Assembly (NCBI GenBank): GCA_026182355.1
Contig: JAPFBL010001617.1
Location: 2,108,001-2,172,000, forward strand
Direction of reading: 5' to 3'
Origin: Hermatobates lingyangjiaoensis
Lineage: Eukaryota > Arthropoda > Insecta > Hemiptera > Hermatobatidae
DNA length: 64,000 bases
The position numbers and the translations under genes are program-made. Below, in pieces: positions 28,001-42,100 of the stretch; position 1 is the first letter of the stretch; the number at the start of each line of letters is the position of its first letter. The notes beneath the pieces were generated by a model. It did not search any database, was not told the origin of the DNA, and worked only from the letters and a program-made list of their open reading frames with translations.

Positions 28001-31000
28001 TGGGATCTCATCATTAATGATTATGAATTAGAATACAATATTATATATCTATCCTTTGAACGTTTCAGTAAAATATTTGTGTTGAAGTAATTTTCTTATA
28101 AGAATTTGAATTAATTTTAATATAACAACAAAACCTAAATGTTATGCAAACTTTGTTTTAAAATTTCTGTTGAGGAACCACTACATATGTACTGGTAACT
28201 TGAACATAAATATTCATGAAGCTGCTAGATGTTTATCTTGATTTTCTTTTTTATAATTTAATCTGTTCGATATTTAATTATTTTAAAAGTAAATTCAACC
28301 AGAGTCCTTTTTGAGCTTCTCATAAACTTCCACGTAAAGAAATGTAAAAAGTTAGGTATCTGATTTCACAAAAGTAAATTATTTTCACCTCTATGCTACT
28401 GTAATTTTATTACATCAGTGTTGATTCATTATTATTATTATTATTATTGTTGTTGTTATAAAATAAAATACAACAAAATCCTCTTTTATCTTTAGTACCA
28501 CTTCATTCCTTTTAAAATTTAAACTTTTTGACTTCTAGATGAAAGTATCCGAGTATATGATAGTTAGAAAAGAAGTTTGACGTCTGGATCATGAGATAAA
28601 CAGTTTTTACAAACTGTCATATACAGAAGTGAGAGTGGACATCTTGTTACCAACAGAGTTAACCGCAAAAGGTTTAATAATTTTGTTATGAATATAAATT
28701 GTCTTGATCTTCGATAGAAATATGTATGTTTAACAATTAGTGACAAAATTAATTCAAATAAGACAGACATATGGTAATTTATTTTTTAAAGTATAAAAAT
28801 AGATCTATTTTTATTGGGTCAAACAGAAAATATGTTTCTTACTCAAATTAATACTATTACAAATGAAAATAGAAAATAAAAGCGTTTAGTTTTTTTAAAA
28901 TTCAAATGTAATTGTTTTACGATTAAACAACATAAAATGTTATATTTATTTGAAAAATGAATTTCAGAAATATTAGGTAATTATAATACATAAGCGCCAT
29001 TACACTTTATAAACCTTTCAAAGAATGTAATAAACTAACCTTTGTATAAGATTGACTAGGAGTCATTAACGTTAGGCATCCACTTTGAACTGTATTCTTT
29101 TGATTACATGTGAATTCTAATTCCAGAAAACAATCTTCAATTAGATTGTCCAAGACTGAAAATCTACACTCAACAGATTTTCTGCATGATGATCTGTAAA
29201 TAAAGTTGACAATCACTCTACCAAAATCACTGTACCAAAATGAATATATATTAGTCAAAATAATAAATAGTGGCATTAAATGATTAAATGTATATTGTAA
29301 ATAAATGTATACTTGGACTTTGTTTATACTACACTTAAGGTTCTTAAAAATTCGTTTTCACAAATTTTAACAAAGTAAAACCTGAAATATAAACTGGCAA
29401 GGAATGAAGATACAAGTTTTTTCCATGACTTTCCTAGTTCGTTCCTAGTTTACTCAGTTACTTCTTTAATGTTTGTTACAAAGGGACATACATACAGTAT
29501 GTTAGAAAAATATATTATGCATGAATATGTATTATCTTTAAGTATATAATTTTAATCTAACTATTGATATCACTGATAACAGAATTTCACATAATTGTTA
29601 ATTATGTAGGGGTTACATCCCTAATTAAATAGAACATGACCTACAACATGTTGACAAACTTTGGTTATACATCAACAACAGACATCATCGAAAAAAAACT
29701 TTCAAAACGGACTCAGGGGACCTAAAACGTGTAAATCCATCAAAATTTCGAAAACGATGTTTTTCATGACTACTATACTTCACTGACTGTGTAATCTGTT
29801 ATAGTGTAGAATTTATTCATATCGGGTTGGAAAGGATTAAGTTTTGTGTGGAGACTTAATACTTTCCCCAATATTACTATACTTATTAATTGTAAAGTAA
29901 TAAATGTCAATTTACTTCAAGTAGAGAACAAGAAGAATCAGTAATATTTAGTTAAACATTACATTGTAAGAAAAAAATTACTTTTCAACTGCTGGTTCAA
30001 AATTTTCATAACCATTTTTAAAAATGTTGTTATTGTTTTGTAGATCACGTAAAATTTGACTTCTCCAAAGAGATGATGCAAGACAGTTATTATAGCCACT
30101 GTCAAAAAACCTAAAACAAACAAAGTGAGTTTAAAAAATTCTACAGTTTGCACTGGTATTCTAAGGTAGTTTACTGAAAACATCGAATTAGCAATATGGA
30201 AAGAGAGAGCGACAGTCAAGAAAGCTCTAATGTGAAGGATTTAGTTTGGAATGGTATGATTATCATACGAGTATTTTTATAAGTCAATTAAATAGTTAAT
30301 GAAAAACATCAAACTTTATCTTTCAAAATATATGGTACTAGTTCTTGAATATTCCTGTCTTGTCTTTGGCATACATGGCTTCTCAAAATATTCATAGGGA
30401 AAATATGAGGCAGTAAGGTTTGTTGAAAATGTTGTTTGATGCTATGTATTTCTGAAGATACACAATTACTGAAGATACACGGGTTTCTTCAAACAATCCT
30501 ATTGCGTAGGTGAAGAAATCAACCACTTTTTCAAGTGGCAGGTCAAAATTTTAAGCTCTTTTCTAAGGCTTCACACTCATTGCCTTGAACATAAACGTCC
30601 TCTTGAAATTTTGAACTCTGGTGTAAGTAAGTTGGTTGTACAACTTTACTTCTCTTCATGCCCTCATCAACTACTTTTTTCTCATAAATTACCCTGCATT
30701 CACTCTTTGAATATATCCGCCCAGATAATAACAACTTTTGAGACAGCATCTCAAAATAAACATTTATTTTTATCTATTATGAAGCTTCTTGAATATTCAT
30801 TTGCTAAGCTAAGTATATTTATGTTTCACCAAATATACTGAGTGAAGAGCCACTTTCTTCATACAAACAATTTATCGATGAAATTAAAAAAGTGGCTTTT
30901 CAGTCTATGGAAGAAATGTACATACAGAGTCAGAAATTAATTACAAAAAATTGTATTAAAAATCCTTTGTTTTTAAAAAAAATAAACATGAAATAAACAT

Positions 31001-33810
31001 TTCAGGTATATCTCGATTAACCTATTCTAACAACCCCAACAAGGTCGAATTATCCTCATTTCTACTAATTTATTTAAGAATTGAGGTTTCATGAAAATAT
31101 CAAAATAACACGACTGACAAATATTACCGAATATCACACGTAAGAACTTTGATATTTTAATTTAAGTAAGTGCAAGTACTTAATTATATGTAAAAAATTA
31201 TTAAAGTTTTAATAAAACACGAATTCCACATAAACACAATGTTTCAAGAATATAGCATTATCTTATACAACCTTCCCAGAAACCTATTAACAGTGAATAA
31301 TTTTGTATGGTTAAACAAAGTACAGAGAAGAGGTAACGAGTCATTGAAGTCAATTAGTTAACGTAAATTTAATCATCTTTTTTTCAATATATAAATAAGC
31401 ATCTGGCATGAATACTACAATATCCGAAATACCTGGTCGTTGAAAACGTGATTACTGAGAGATCCTTGTTTATATTAATACCATTAAATTATCATAAAAT
31501 GGTTATCTAATTTACTACCGTCACAAACCATACTTAATAAGCTTACTCCTTACACCTTATACAATAAATAGTGTCATTTCAAGAGCGGAAATGATGGTTA
31601 ATTTCTTAATTGGAACATACATATTGCAGTTAGTTATGGATGAATCACGTTACTGGGTTGATTTTGCATAAGAGTCCTAGAAATGTCAGAACACACCGTG
31701 CCACATAATATGCCAATAGAAAGAAATGCATACCAATTCGGAAGATTACTGGAATCAATATATAATGCACCAGCTGCAACCGTTGCCCACAATGTGACGA
31801 ATTGATTCCATCCAGGTTCACACATTGACTCTCTTTCTATGAAGACTTCACCATCCCAATCAGCCTACAACAATGAAATGTTATTTCACACTAACTTTTA
31901 CTAGCACATCAAACGCAGATGAAATCTAGAATATTAAGCAGCACTTAACTAGTAACCAGCACCTGTACGGAATCTAAATAATGACTTCAATAAATCGCAG
32001 CTATAATACACGTAAAAAGTTAAAAAAAAAATCAAACACCGTTACAGATTTTATCACAATTTTTTTATATTCAATATAAAGTGTTTTATGTAGGTTTACT
32101 TTCAACTGAAGCCACGAGTTTCATCCCTACGCACGATCGCTAGGTTGCTATTAAATGATACCATTATTACTTCAATAATTGAGTTAGTCAAATAATTGAC
32201 AAATAACACAAGAATTTAATTCAGAATAATTAATTATTAAATAATTGAGTTAATCAAATAATTGACAAATAACACAAGAATTTAATTCAGAATAATTAAT
32301 TATTAAATAATCTCAGAATAACTAAGAAATCAAACACTATTAAATATTGTACATGGCAAAATTTCATATACGACTGTGGTCCCATAGTATCGAACATTCA
32401 GCTTATTGAACATTATGTAAACATGAAATAGTTACAACAATTCAATGAAAATATATCTGAATTTTTCAGTTTTATAAAAGTACCAAAAGGTAATCAAAAC
32501 ACATAAGAATGACTTCCATATGAACCCATTCATACATCTAAAGTTCACACATTCATATTACTACAAGTATTACTTTAGAGATAAAAACAGTTCACAGGAT
32601 TTGCATCCCAGATATTTTTACTCGCATTATTAGTTTAGGAATAAGAAATTGTAGGAAGATATTTTTGAAATTATTATCAAGGTTTCAAAGTAAAATTTAA
32701 ATAACAGAAAGGATATCATAAAATAATTGGTAAGAAGTATTGAATATCAGCAGAACTATGAAATAAAACTAGTTACAAAAGTTATATCGAAAGTAGAATA
32801 TGTCAGCATTGTAAATTCTACAGAAAAAGTATGGCATTCCTGAGATATATAATCAGACCAACAAACATTATATTAAACTAAAACAACAAGACGGAACGTT
32901 TTTACTTTTGGTTTTTAAAATAATTTGATAAATGTGAAGATACGAAGGATAGTTTAACGTTAATGGGAAAAGTTTTCAGAGTTTTTAAGGTTGGATACAA
33001 ATATTTTTTTCCAGAAAAATGGAAAGTGAAAGTAGTTTGTATCTCATTCCTCACAACAAAATGGAATTGCAGAAAGAAAAAGTAGATGTTTATTTGAAAT
33101 AGGAGGATCCATGCAAGAAGATATATACTCATTTAAATCAGAAGTATTTAGGGAGCCGATTGTTTTGGAGCCCAATCATATTCAAAAATGTGTTCTCACA
33201 GTAACATACCGAAAAACTCCTTACGAGTTAAAAAATAAAAGTAAGCCAGATGTGAGCAATTTAAGCGTTTGGATGTAAAACATTATTTGGTTTCTAGTGA
33301 TATACGAAGTACTTTTGGACAATCGACCAAGGGAAGGTATGTTTATTTGTTGTTGTAGTAATTCAATTATTTGAATTTGTATTAGTAGTTATCTACAGTC
33401 GTACCTCGACTTAAGAATTTAATTCATTCCATTACCGACTTCGTATATAGAAATTATAGTATGCCGAGACTAATTTTCCCATAGGAATACATTATAGTTC
33501 AATTAATTTGTTCCACAGCTCAAAAACTTCAATAAATTCTTAATAAATACTGTAATTACTGGGTATAACTATTACGCATACATATAAATAGAAATCAATT
33601 AAACTGAACAGATTTAAAACAAATAAATAAGAAACAAAGCATAGAACAACATCTTACTTTAGAGACTGGAGGTAGGAGGAGATGGAAGGTGTGGAGGTAG
33701 AGGAGGATACGATGGGATGTTTTAAATTTTATGATTCACTTAACGTAAAACGAATCCTAGCTCTCTATGTTTGTACAGAAAAAGAGCTGGATAGATAGAT
33801 ATATAGATAG

Positions 33811-33884
<74 letters not shown>

Positions 33885-36800
33885 CTATGTTTTAATTTTT
33901 GTTATTATTACGTTTTTTAATTTGCTTTCTAATTTTCACCTTGACCTTCGTCACTTTCACTCACTTCAGGCTATTTTTTCTTTGCTTCACCTCCACTCGC
34001 GCTTCACTACGATCACTACTGGTTGCAGGCCATTTTGTAAAAAAAAAATGAAATAATCTATCAAGAGATGATTGCTGAGTACAGATTTTCAGAATGTTTC
34101 TAAAATGTGTCAAACAGTGATCGTCGAATAGCAAAATCGTACATCGAACTTCACGCTTAGTAAGGAGATTGATGTTTCTCAATGATGTCAACCACTTGTT
34201 GATGACAGCTTTAGATGTGTTTTATCTCAGCAGAACTTATGACCTCCTCCATGTCTTCCATCTCACTCGGTGGTGCTGTGTTTCTCAGCATTCTGTGAGC
34301 AACCCAACGGACGCTATTTTGCTCGAGTGGCAGCATCCGACGTGCTGCGGGAAAATGATGAAATTGAGACGCTTTATCGTACATCGTATCTCGAGCAAAT
34401 CTATATATTTAAAAATGAATGTGTGTCTGTTTGTACTCGATAGATTCAAAAACCATACATCCAATCGCCGTGAAAATTTGGAAAATTATTGGATATATCC
34501 CCGGGAAGGTTTATGTAATTTTTTTTTAAAATCAGAGTTGTGGTTCTAGGTGTTCCCAAACAAATTATAAAAACTGAAATTTTGTTTTGGAATAATGAAT
34601 CACCTGCCCAACCTATCACAATACTGGTCAAATTTGTTTGCATTTATTTACATTGTTTTCATTGACTAGGTGACATAAAATTGTTATTTAGAGGTTTATT
34701 TAAAAAAAATTGAAATGTTCTAATGAGTTAAGATGATGTTACAACTAAAGCAGATTTTAGGTGGTGCACTCATTTTGCTAGCTGGTGATTTTTGACAAAC
34801 TCTACCAGTTATACCACGTTCAACACCTGCAGATGGATTGAATGCATGTTTCAAATCATCAGTGTTATGGTGTTATGTGGAGAAAATACTTTCACACTTT
34901 AAAGACCAATATGCGTGTTCAACTACAAGATGAATCTTCTGAACGATTTGCAAAACAATTATTAGATATTGGGAATGGTAATGGAAATGGAGGAATCCAC
35001 ATACTGTATATATTACATTACCAGAAAACTTTTGTCACATTGTAAAACCCACTGATCAGTTGATTGCCAAAGTTTTTCCAAATTTATCGCAGAATTATAA
35101 AAATAATCAATGGGTTAGTGAGCGTGCTATATTGGCAGCTAAAAACATTGATGTGAATTCAATAAACTGCATAATTCAAAATGAAATACCTGGTAAAGAA
35201 ACAACATATAAGTCTATACATACTGTTGTCAATCACGATGAATCAGTTAATTATCCAATAGAATTTTTAAATTCATTGGAACTACCAGGAATGCCACCGC
35301 TATTTTATCTTTGAAAATTGGTTCCTTCATCATCCTTCTACGAAATATAAACCCACCACGACTATGCAGTGGGACTAGGCTATCAATAAAAAAGTTAATG
35401 AATAACATTATCGAGGCAACCATTTTAAATGGAAAACACCAAGTGGAACATGTACTACTACCACGCATTCCCATGATAACAACGGATCCTACATTTTAAT
35501 TAAAACATCTACAGTTTCCTGTACGATTAGCCTTTGCAATGACAATTAACAAAGCACAGGGACAATCATTGGAAGTATGTGGATTAAATTTGATAAATCC
35601 ATGCTCTCACATGGACATTGGTACTCAAGGTCATTGGTATTGTACATTGGTGTTCAAGAGTTGGAAAACCATCAAATTTATTTGTTCTTGCACCAGATAG
35701 GAAAACAAAAAATGTATTTACAAGCACGACAGTAAAAAATATATTGGCAAAATATTTTTTACATCGAGAAGTAATAAACAGGTAAGATAAAGGTCACCAT
35801 CAATATTCTAATAGTTTGATATATCATGGAATCATTTATCTGATGTTTATGATTTATCTTTTACAGATATTTTAGGCAAAATATTACTTAAGTAAACTAT
35901 ACTTAGTAATTTGTACAAAATATAAATGTACATGACAATTTTGCATGTTAAAAAAGCTAAAGGTAACACATTTACTAACAGTTGGCGTTACGAAGTTCGC
36001 AGGATCAACTTTTCTTTTTATATAGAGATGAATTTTAGTTCCAAATTTACGCCATATATTTGAAATATTCGTATGTTGTAAGTCGAGGTACGACTGTATT
36101 TTATTTTAGATTTAAAAACAGATACAGTAATTGTTACAAGATCTATGGAGAGTATTGAAACTGATAAATGTACAGTAATACAATTTTTCCCTTTTTCCCA
36201 TTTTCTTATTGTGGTTTGATCATTGACAGTAATACAAATAAAAATACATTCCATGTTCAAGGGTCTCCAGTAGAGTAAACAAAGGAATTTCAACCAAACC
36301 CCTTATTTAATATAAGAAGTCTGTGAATTAAATTCAATAGAGCGATCACCTTTAATATTAAAAATTATTGCCCAAAAATGAATATCATAAATGGGTGCAT
36401 GCTATGAAATAGACTCAATGATTAATACACGAGTGTGGAAGTTGGTGTATATCACTGCAAATTGTTCTGCAATAAATACAAAATGGGTATTAAAATTGAA
36501 ACGGACTAAGAGTGGTCGAATAGTTCAATATTAAAGTCAGACTTGTGACTGCAGGATTATTCAGAGACCAGGTGAAAATTTTTCTGAGACCTGTGTTATG
36601 GGAAATTAAGCAATATTTAGAGTTTTTCTAAACTTATGGTAAGCAAAATGCCAACCCACATTTAGATGTAAGGTTTTCTTAAATGGACATTTGAAAGAGG
36701 AATTATATGTATACTGCCAAAAGGATATGTACAAAATATTTATGAAAAGAAGATTACGAACTTTACAAGAAGTTTGAAGGATTCAAACAAGCTGCAAAAG

Positions 36801-39146
36801 TATAACATAGGAATATACAAAACCCACTGGTAAATTGATATATTATTGTAAGCTAATCAATATTACTATGGTGATGAATTGGGAAAGAAAATTGTGAAAA
36901 TATTGTCAAATTAATTTCAGCTTAATGTTATGAGGTGTTGTTCAAACTGAAATTGAAAGGGTTTCAGAAGATATATTTTTGAAACAATCAAAGATTAAAA
37001 ATAGAACGATTGAGTGAAGAAGCGGGATTATTTGAAGGACAATGATTCCAAATAGTCAATAATACATCTTATACAGAAGATGTATAATTGACTAATAATA
37101 AGTAAATAGATAATTTAGATGTAAGTAGATAATTTACTATCTAAAACATAACTGCCACTACCGTTTGTATTCCTATCAAAACAAATTAGTGTAGTAATTC
37201 AATTGAAACCGCAGTTAAACAAATAATCAGATATTTACCAAGAATTTGAAATTGAACAGTGTGTCCGTTAAAGAATTCTATTACAATCCTTGTGGATACT
37301 GATAGCACTGGAGATTGATATGCCACCTATGTCGGAAATAGAGTAATCACATGGAACAGCATAGAGCAAATATATACGGTGTTATCCTCCACTGAGGCTA
37401 AATGTATCGCTATAAATGAATCATATAAAGAAAGAAAATTACTCCTACAGGAACTTCATGGTAGTAAGATTAATGTAAACGTTCTTATCAATCACTTTAA
37501 AGACAAGGGCTGCATAATTCATGAATTAAAAATAGGCAAACTGACAAAAGTCAAAGCATATTGAATATACTCTACAATTTAGGCAGAAATTTATGTAATA
37601 ATGATTGATATAAGGCATATCATTAATTCACCTTGTTCTCACACCTGTTGACTGACAGCTTCTAAGACACTTCCAAGACCTAGGAGTGAAACACTAAGAA
37701 CAGTGTATGAAATGTTGATGTAGCATGTTAGTGAGCAATTAATACCGGTGTTTGAGGTCAGTTGTAGTTGAAGTGCATGTATACCTTTTTAAATGATTAT
37801 ATATAATTATAAATATTAATTACCATTAATGGAAATCCAAACCTAATCGAACAATATGTTAATCTGAAAATAAATTTAAACAAAAAAGATAATTCGTCCA
37901 AGAAGGAAACCATAATCTCTTACATGTATGTCTGTATCAACACTGGCCTCAAAGCCAAGAACTGATCCAACACTGCGAACTGGACTCCATGCAAACAGTT
38001 TTCCCTTAGTGTCAATGTCTCCTTTGAAACTAAACAAAAACAAAACATACTGTCATGGTAAGTAAACAAAAAATTCTAACTGGATAAATTAGAAAATTAC
38101 TCCACAATCAATAAGCAATAATTAGAAAGCCTTAACTGCATTATTATTGTCTTCAATTTTGTTGACGTCATGTCTAAGGTTAGATTTGAAGGTTTTTCAA
38201 AGTGTCCACAATACAATAAATTTCGTGGTTTTACATATATCAGTTGTATGTACACATGAAGAAAAAAGATTACAAGCATTTTATCAGCACTACAGGATCA
38301 TCTTACAAATTATGAAGGTTCTTTGGGTTAACTTGCGAGAAAGTTTCGATGTCTAAATTTTTCGATTAATAATTCCTTTACTTCAGCTTGTTTTGAATTA
38401 CTTATATTCATTCAACTTTAACATTCGCAGTTCTGAAACTAATAATTTATAAGTTCGAAAGATAAGTAATTTATCACCATTTAACTGATTTTGACCTTTA
38501 AATTGTTTACATCACATTCATAAATATGATCTCTGTTTTGATCCAATACTAATTAGTTTCAAAGTAATATAATGACCTATGTACCTTCTATTGTCATGTG
38601 CTGCTTCTTCAATAAACCCTTCAGTCATAATAGGTAAACTTGACGGCTGAACAGGTTTTAGCCAAGAAGATTTTAAATCTAAAAAGGTTGGTACTGATCG
38701 AGATGATGAAGATTCGATAATGTCGTCTTTGTAGTCACACTTCGAATCACTCCCCTGAAATGTATGAATTAATGAATAATAGGTTAGTGTTCAATGAATG
38801 GTAGCATTACTTACACAGTGACCTGGCTTCAAAAGATATTCATGAAAAGTGGATACTAAAGAAATACATGAAAGTTCAGTGAAATGAAAAGCCGGTCTTT
38901 TGAAACAAGAATATCCTTAAAGCAGAATGGAGAACTAATACGAATCGTAATATTAATGGCAATAACGATAAAAAGTTTAACAAAAATGTTTAGTTATTTA
39001 CAAAAATTGTTGATCAATGGGATCGAAGGTTCAAGTATAGTTCATGAGTAGAGTTCAAAAATTGTAAAAGGAAAATCACATTTCTACTCTAGACGAGTAG
39101 GTAGACAGTTATATATTAAACAAAATAAGTGCATACATACACACAA

Positions 39147-39186
<40 letters not shown>

Positions 39187-42100
39187 AATTCACAGAAAGA
39201 AAACACGTACAAGAGATCACCAAATATTTTTGTGATCTCACTACTCTATTTCGACAGTGTCAACAAGCGAGGATGACAAGGATATACGTTCGTCTTCAGA
39301 GTGATTCACATCTTAATACCTGATGACGAACAGTCGAAATATTGTAATCTCTAGTTAGATTGTTTGGGTAAAGGAAATTGAAGAATAGAGAGTTTTGAAA
39401 CGGTAAATTAAGACTTATAGCTCAGATCTGCCATTGGTAAGATGAATAATGAAGTAGGTATACAGTAAATGAAGGAGGTGACAAGTGCCTTTATTTATAA
39501 ATAAAATTATGATTCATAAAATAATGGCACATACATTAGATTTTACATTGAAAATGATTGATGATAACCCAAACATGCCTATAGATTAAATAAGTGTAGT
39601 TATACTTATAAAATATGGATTACAGGACAAAAACTGTTGGTGAACATGTGTATATTCTCCAAGCTAGTGGAAATTCTTAAGTAGAAAATTTGAGAAAATC
39701 TTAAGAAACCAAGTAAAAATTAAAATAGGAAAAACTTTCCAAGTAAATGTGTGTAAATGAAGGTCTGCTCCCAAATTACACAAATTTATATGACAAATAC
39801 TTTGAAGTTTTAATTATATATACCTATAAAAAGATTTCACATAAACACGTGAAATAACAATCAATGATCAAACCACAATAAGAAATGGGAAAACAAGACT
39901 AAGATCTTTCAACCGTAACAAGCGGTCTTCGTCAGAGTAAAAAACCCAACAACAAGCGGTCTTCGTCAGAGTCAAAAACCCAACAGAGTTGGGTTTCTGA
40001 CTCTGTCGAAGATCGCTTGTTACGGTTGAAAGATCTTAGTCTTGTTTTCCCATTTCTTATTGTGGTTTGATCATTGATATATACCTATACACCAAGGGAG
40101 TCCCAGTATACAGCTTTTAGCAAATGATAACTCAATAACACGTCACTTTTATAACAGTGTATACTATAAATAGATGTTGAATCTTACGATCTTGCTTTAA
40201 TTGAAATTTAGATTAAAATAAAATAACATTGCTATTTTATTTTGAAAAACATAAATTTTGAAGTAGAAATAAAGATAACTTTGTATGTTACCAGAATCAA
40301 TAACAAACTAAATAAATATTTTAGATTAAGTTGAAACACCTTAAAAACTTTCGTTATGAAGAATAAACAAATAGTAAACAACATTTTAATTAAATTTATA
40401 CCAACATTAGGTTTGTGTCCATATAGCTTTTAAAATTACTCACAACTAATAGATTCATACAAAGCCAAGTAAACAGGATGCAGCAGAAGCATATTTAGAA
40501 AAAGCACAATAATCATTTTTATGAATATATAAATATTAGATCAATAAAGAAAAAAAACAACAAACTAACAGTTGTTGTAAGTGTTGGGACAACTCCTACA
40601 TTTTTTCCGGCTCCGATACCAAGTACGATACCGATTCCTGCTTAGGTTGTACCTCTGTGTGCTCAGATCATACTCAACCATCTTAATTAATTTTTGTGTT
40701 GATATTATTTGTTCAATGTATAACAAATTGCAGGAAAATTATAAATGAAACTAGATACAATTAAACAAAGGTATGAATAGTGAGTAACCAGAATATTTCA
40801 GGAAATGATTATCAAAATCAATCTGAATTAATTTTCTCAACAAATATCAGGAAAATAATGAGTAAGTTAGAATAACCAACATAAAAATAATAATATATAT
40901 ACTATATTATATTACTTTCTTAACTGAGTTAATACTTTCACCTTTGATTAATTGTATATTTTCAATAATATTCAAAGTACTGTGCAATTTTATTTAAAAT
41001 TAGCAAACGTACCATACCCGTCTCTGACGGTTACTCAAGTTTCATAACATGAAAGTTATTACTGCTACTAAATTTGGACTCCAAGAAATACTTTATCAAT
41101 AAGCTCAAATACGCAGTATATTTATATATGCAAATTAAAATTGAAATTAACTAACAATACCTACTTGCTATAGCTGTATTTTTTCAAAATAAACATGTCT
41201 GTGAAGTTAGCCAAAGCGAGCTTAAAAGTCCATAACTTTGCTTCTACGTTGAATTTTCAATCCATTCAGAGCTTATATTTTAAGATAGACATACACAAAT
41301 CTAGTGTCAAAGTTTCAGATTGCTATATCTCATGGTGGTTGAGTTTACTTGTGACAAACGTTTGTGCTATAAAGGTCCATAACTTCGCTTCGACGTTGAA
41401 TTTGCAGTCCACTTAGAGCTTATATTTTAAGTTAGACATGCACAAATCTACTGTCAAATTTTCAGCTTGGTATGTATTATGTTGGCTGAGTCTACTGGTA
41501 ACAAAATTTTGCGGTTTTTACCGAAAGACAGACATTTTTCTCCAATGTACGAAACGTAAAGAAAACTTAAAATGAGTCCGTTTTCAGTCATGTCCATACA
41601 TGTATATACATATTTTCCACTTCATGACAAAAAAAAGTTAAGTTTTAACTAAATTAATTATTTTTCATGATATAAAAAAGCTACAGACCAATATTTTTAG
41701 TACTATTTGCAGAGACATAGCAAGAGGGAAGAGGCGGTCTGACGAAGGGGCAAATGTTACGACCTCCCCGGGCAGCAAAAATAGTTGCTACACCACTGAC
41801 TAGTATTTGTGAATCAAATGAACAAAAATACTAATTAACAAAAAGAATGTCATATAAAGTAAACATTTTAGTAAATTATGCAACTAGTAACTATCAACTA
41901 GTAAAAATAACTTTAAATATTCTCTACAAACGTCAGGAAAAGTAATGAGTTAAGTTAAAATAGCCATTATAAAAATTATAATTAATTCAAGGGATAGTTA
42001 AGCAAATTGGATCTGGGGGTGATCTTGGAAATGTAAGAGTATCTTTGGACATGAACTCTGACCAGATTGTTAATTCAAATAATATAGCTTAATGTTTTGT

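Larger units (their letters stand above)
33395..36099 (-). mobile_element. Tigger/pogo-like DNA transposon, interrupted by a Helitron
   Basis: Perfect 17-bp inverted ends CAGTCGTACCTCGACTT at 33395-33411 and inverted at about 36082-36098, each flanked by TA, the Tc1/mariner target. On the minus strand 34191-33961 reads LTHFRNILKICTQQSSLDRL then FHFFFTKWP, similar to the C-terminal tail of Tigger-type transposases (FR..L..R..Q.SLD.FF). The DDE core is absent, so it is a deleted, dead copy. A Helitron occupies most of its right half. Confidence 0.7.

Noticed and set aside
33790..33881. GATA/GA tract as a regulatory element
   Set aside because: Plain microsatellite inside a dead transposon.
40001..40045. 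Active hammerhead in the right arm of the palindrome
   Set aside because: The core reads CTGTCGA, losing an invariant base, so only the left-arm copy is listed as a candidate.
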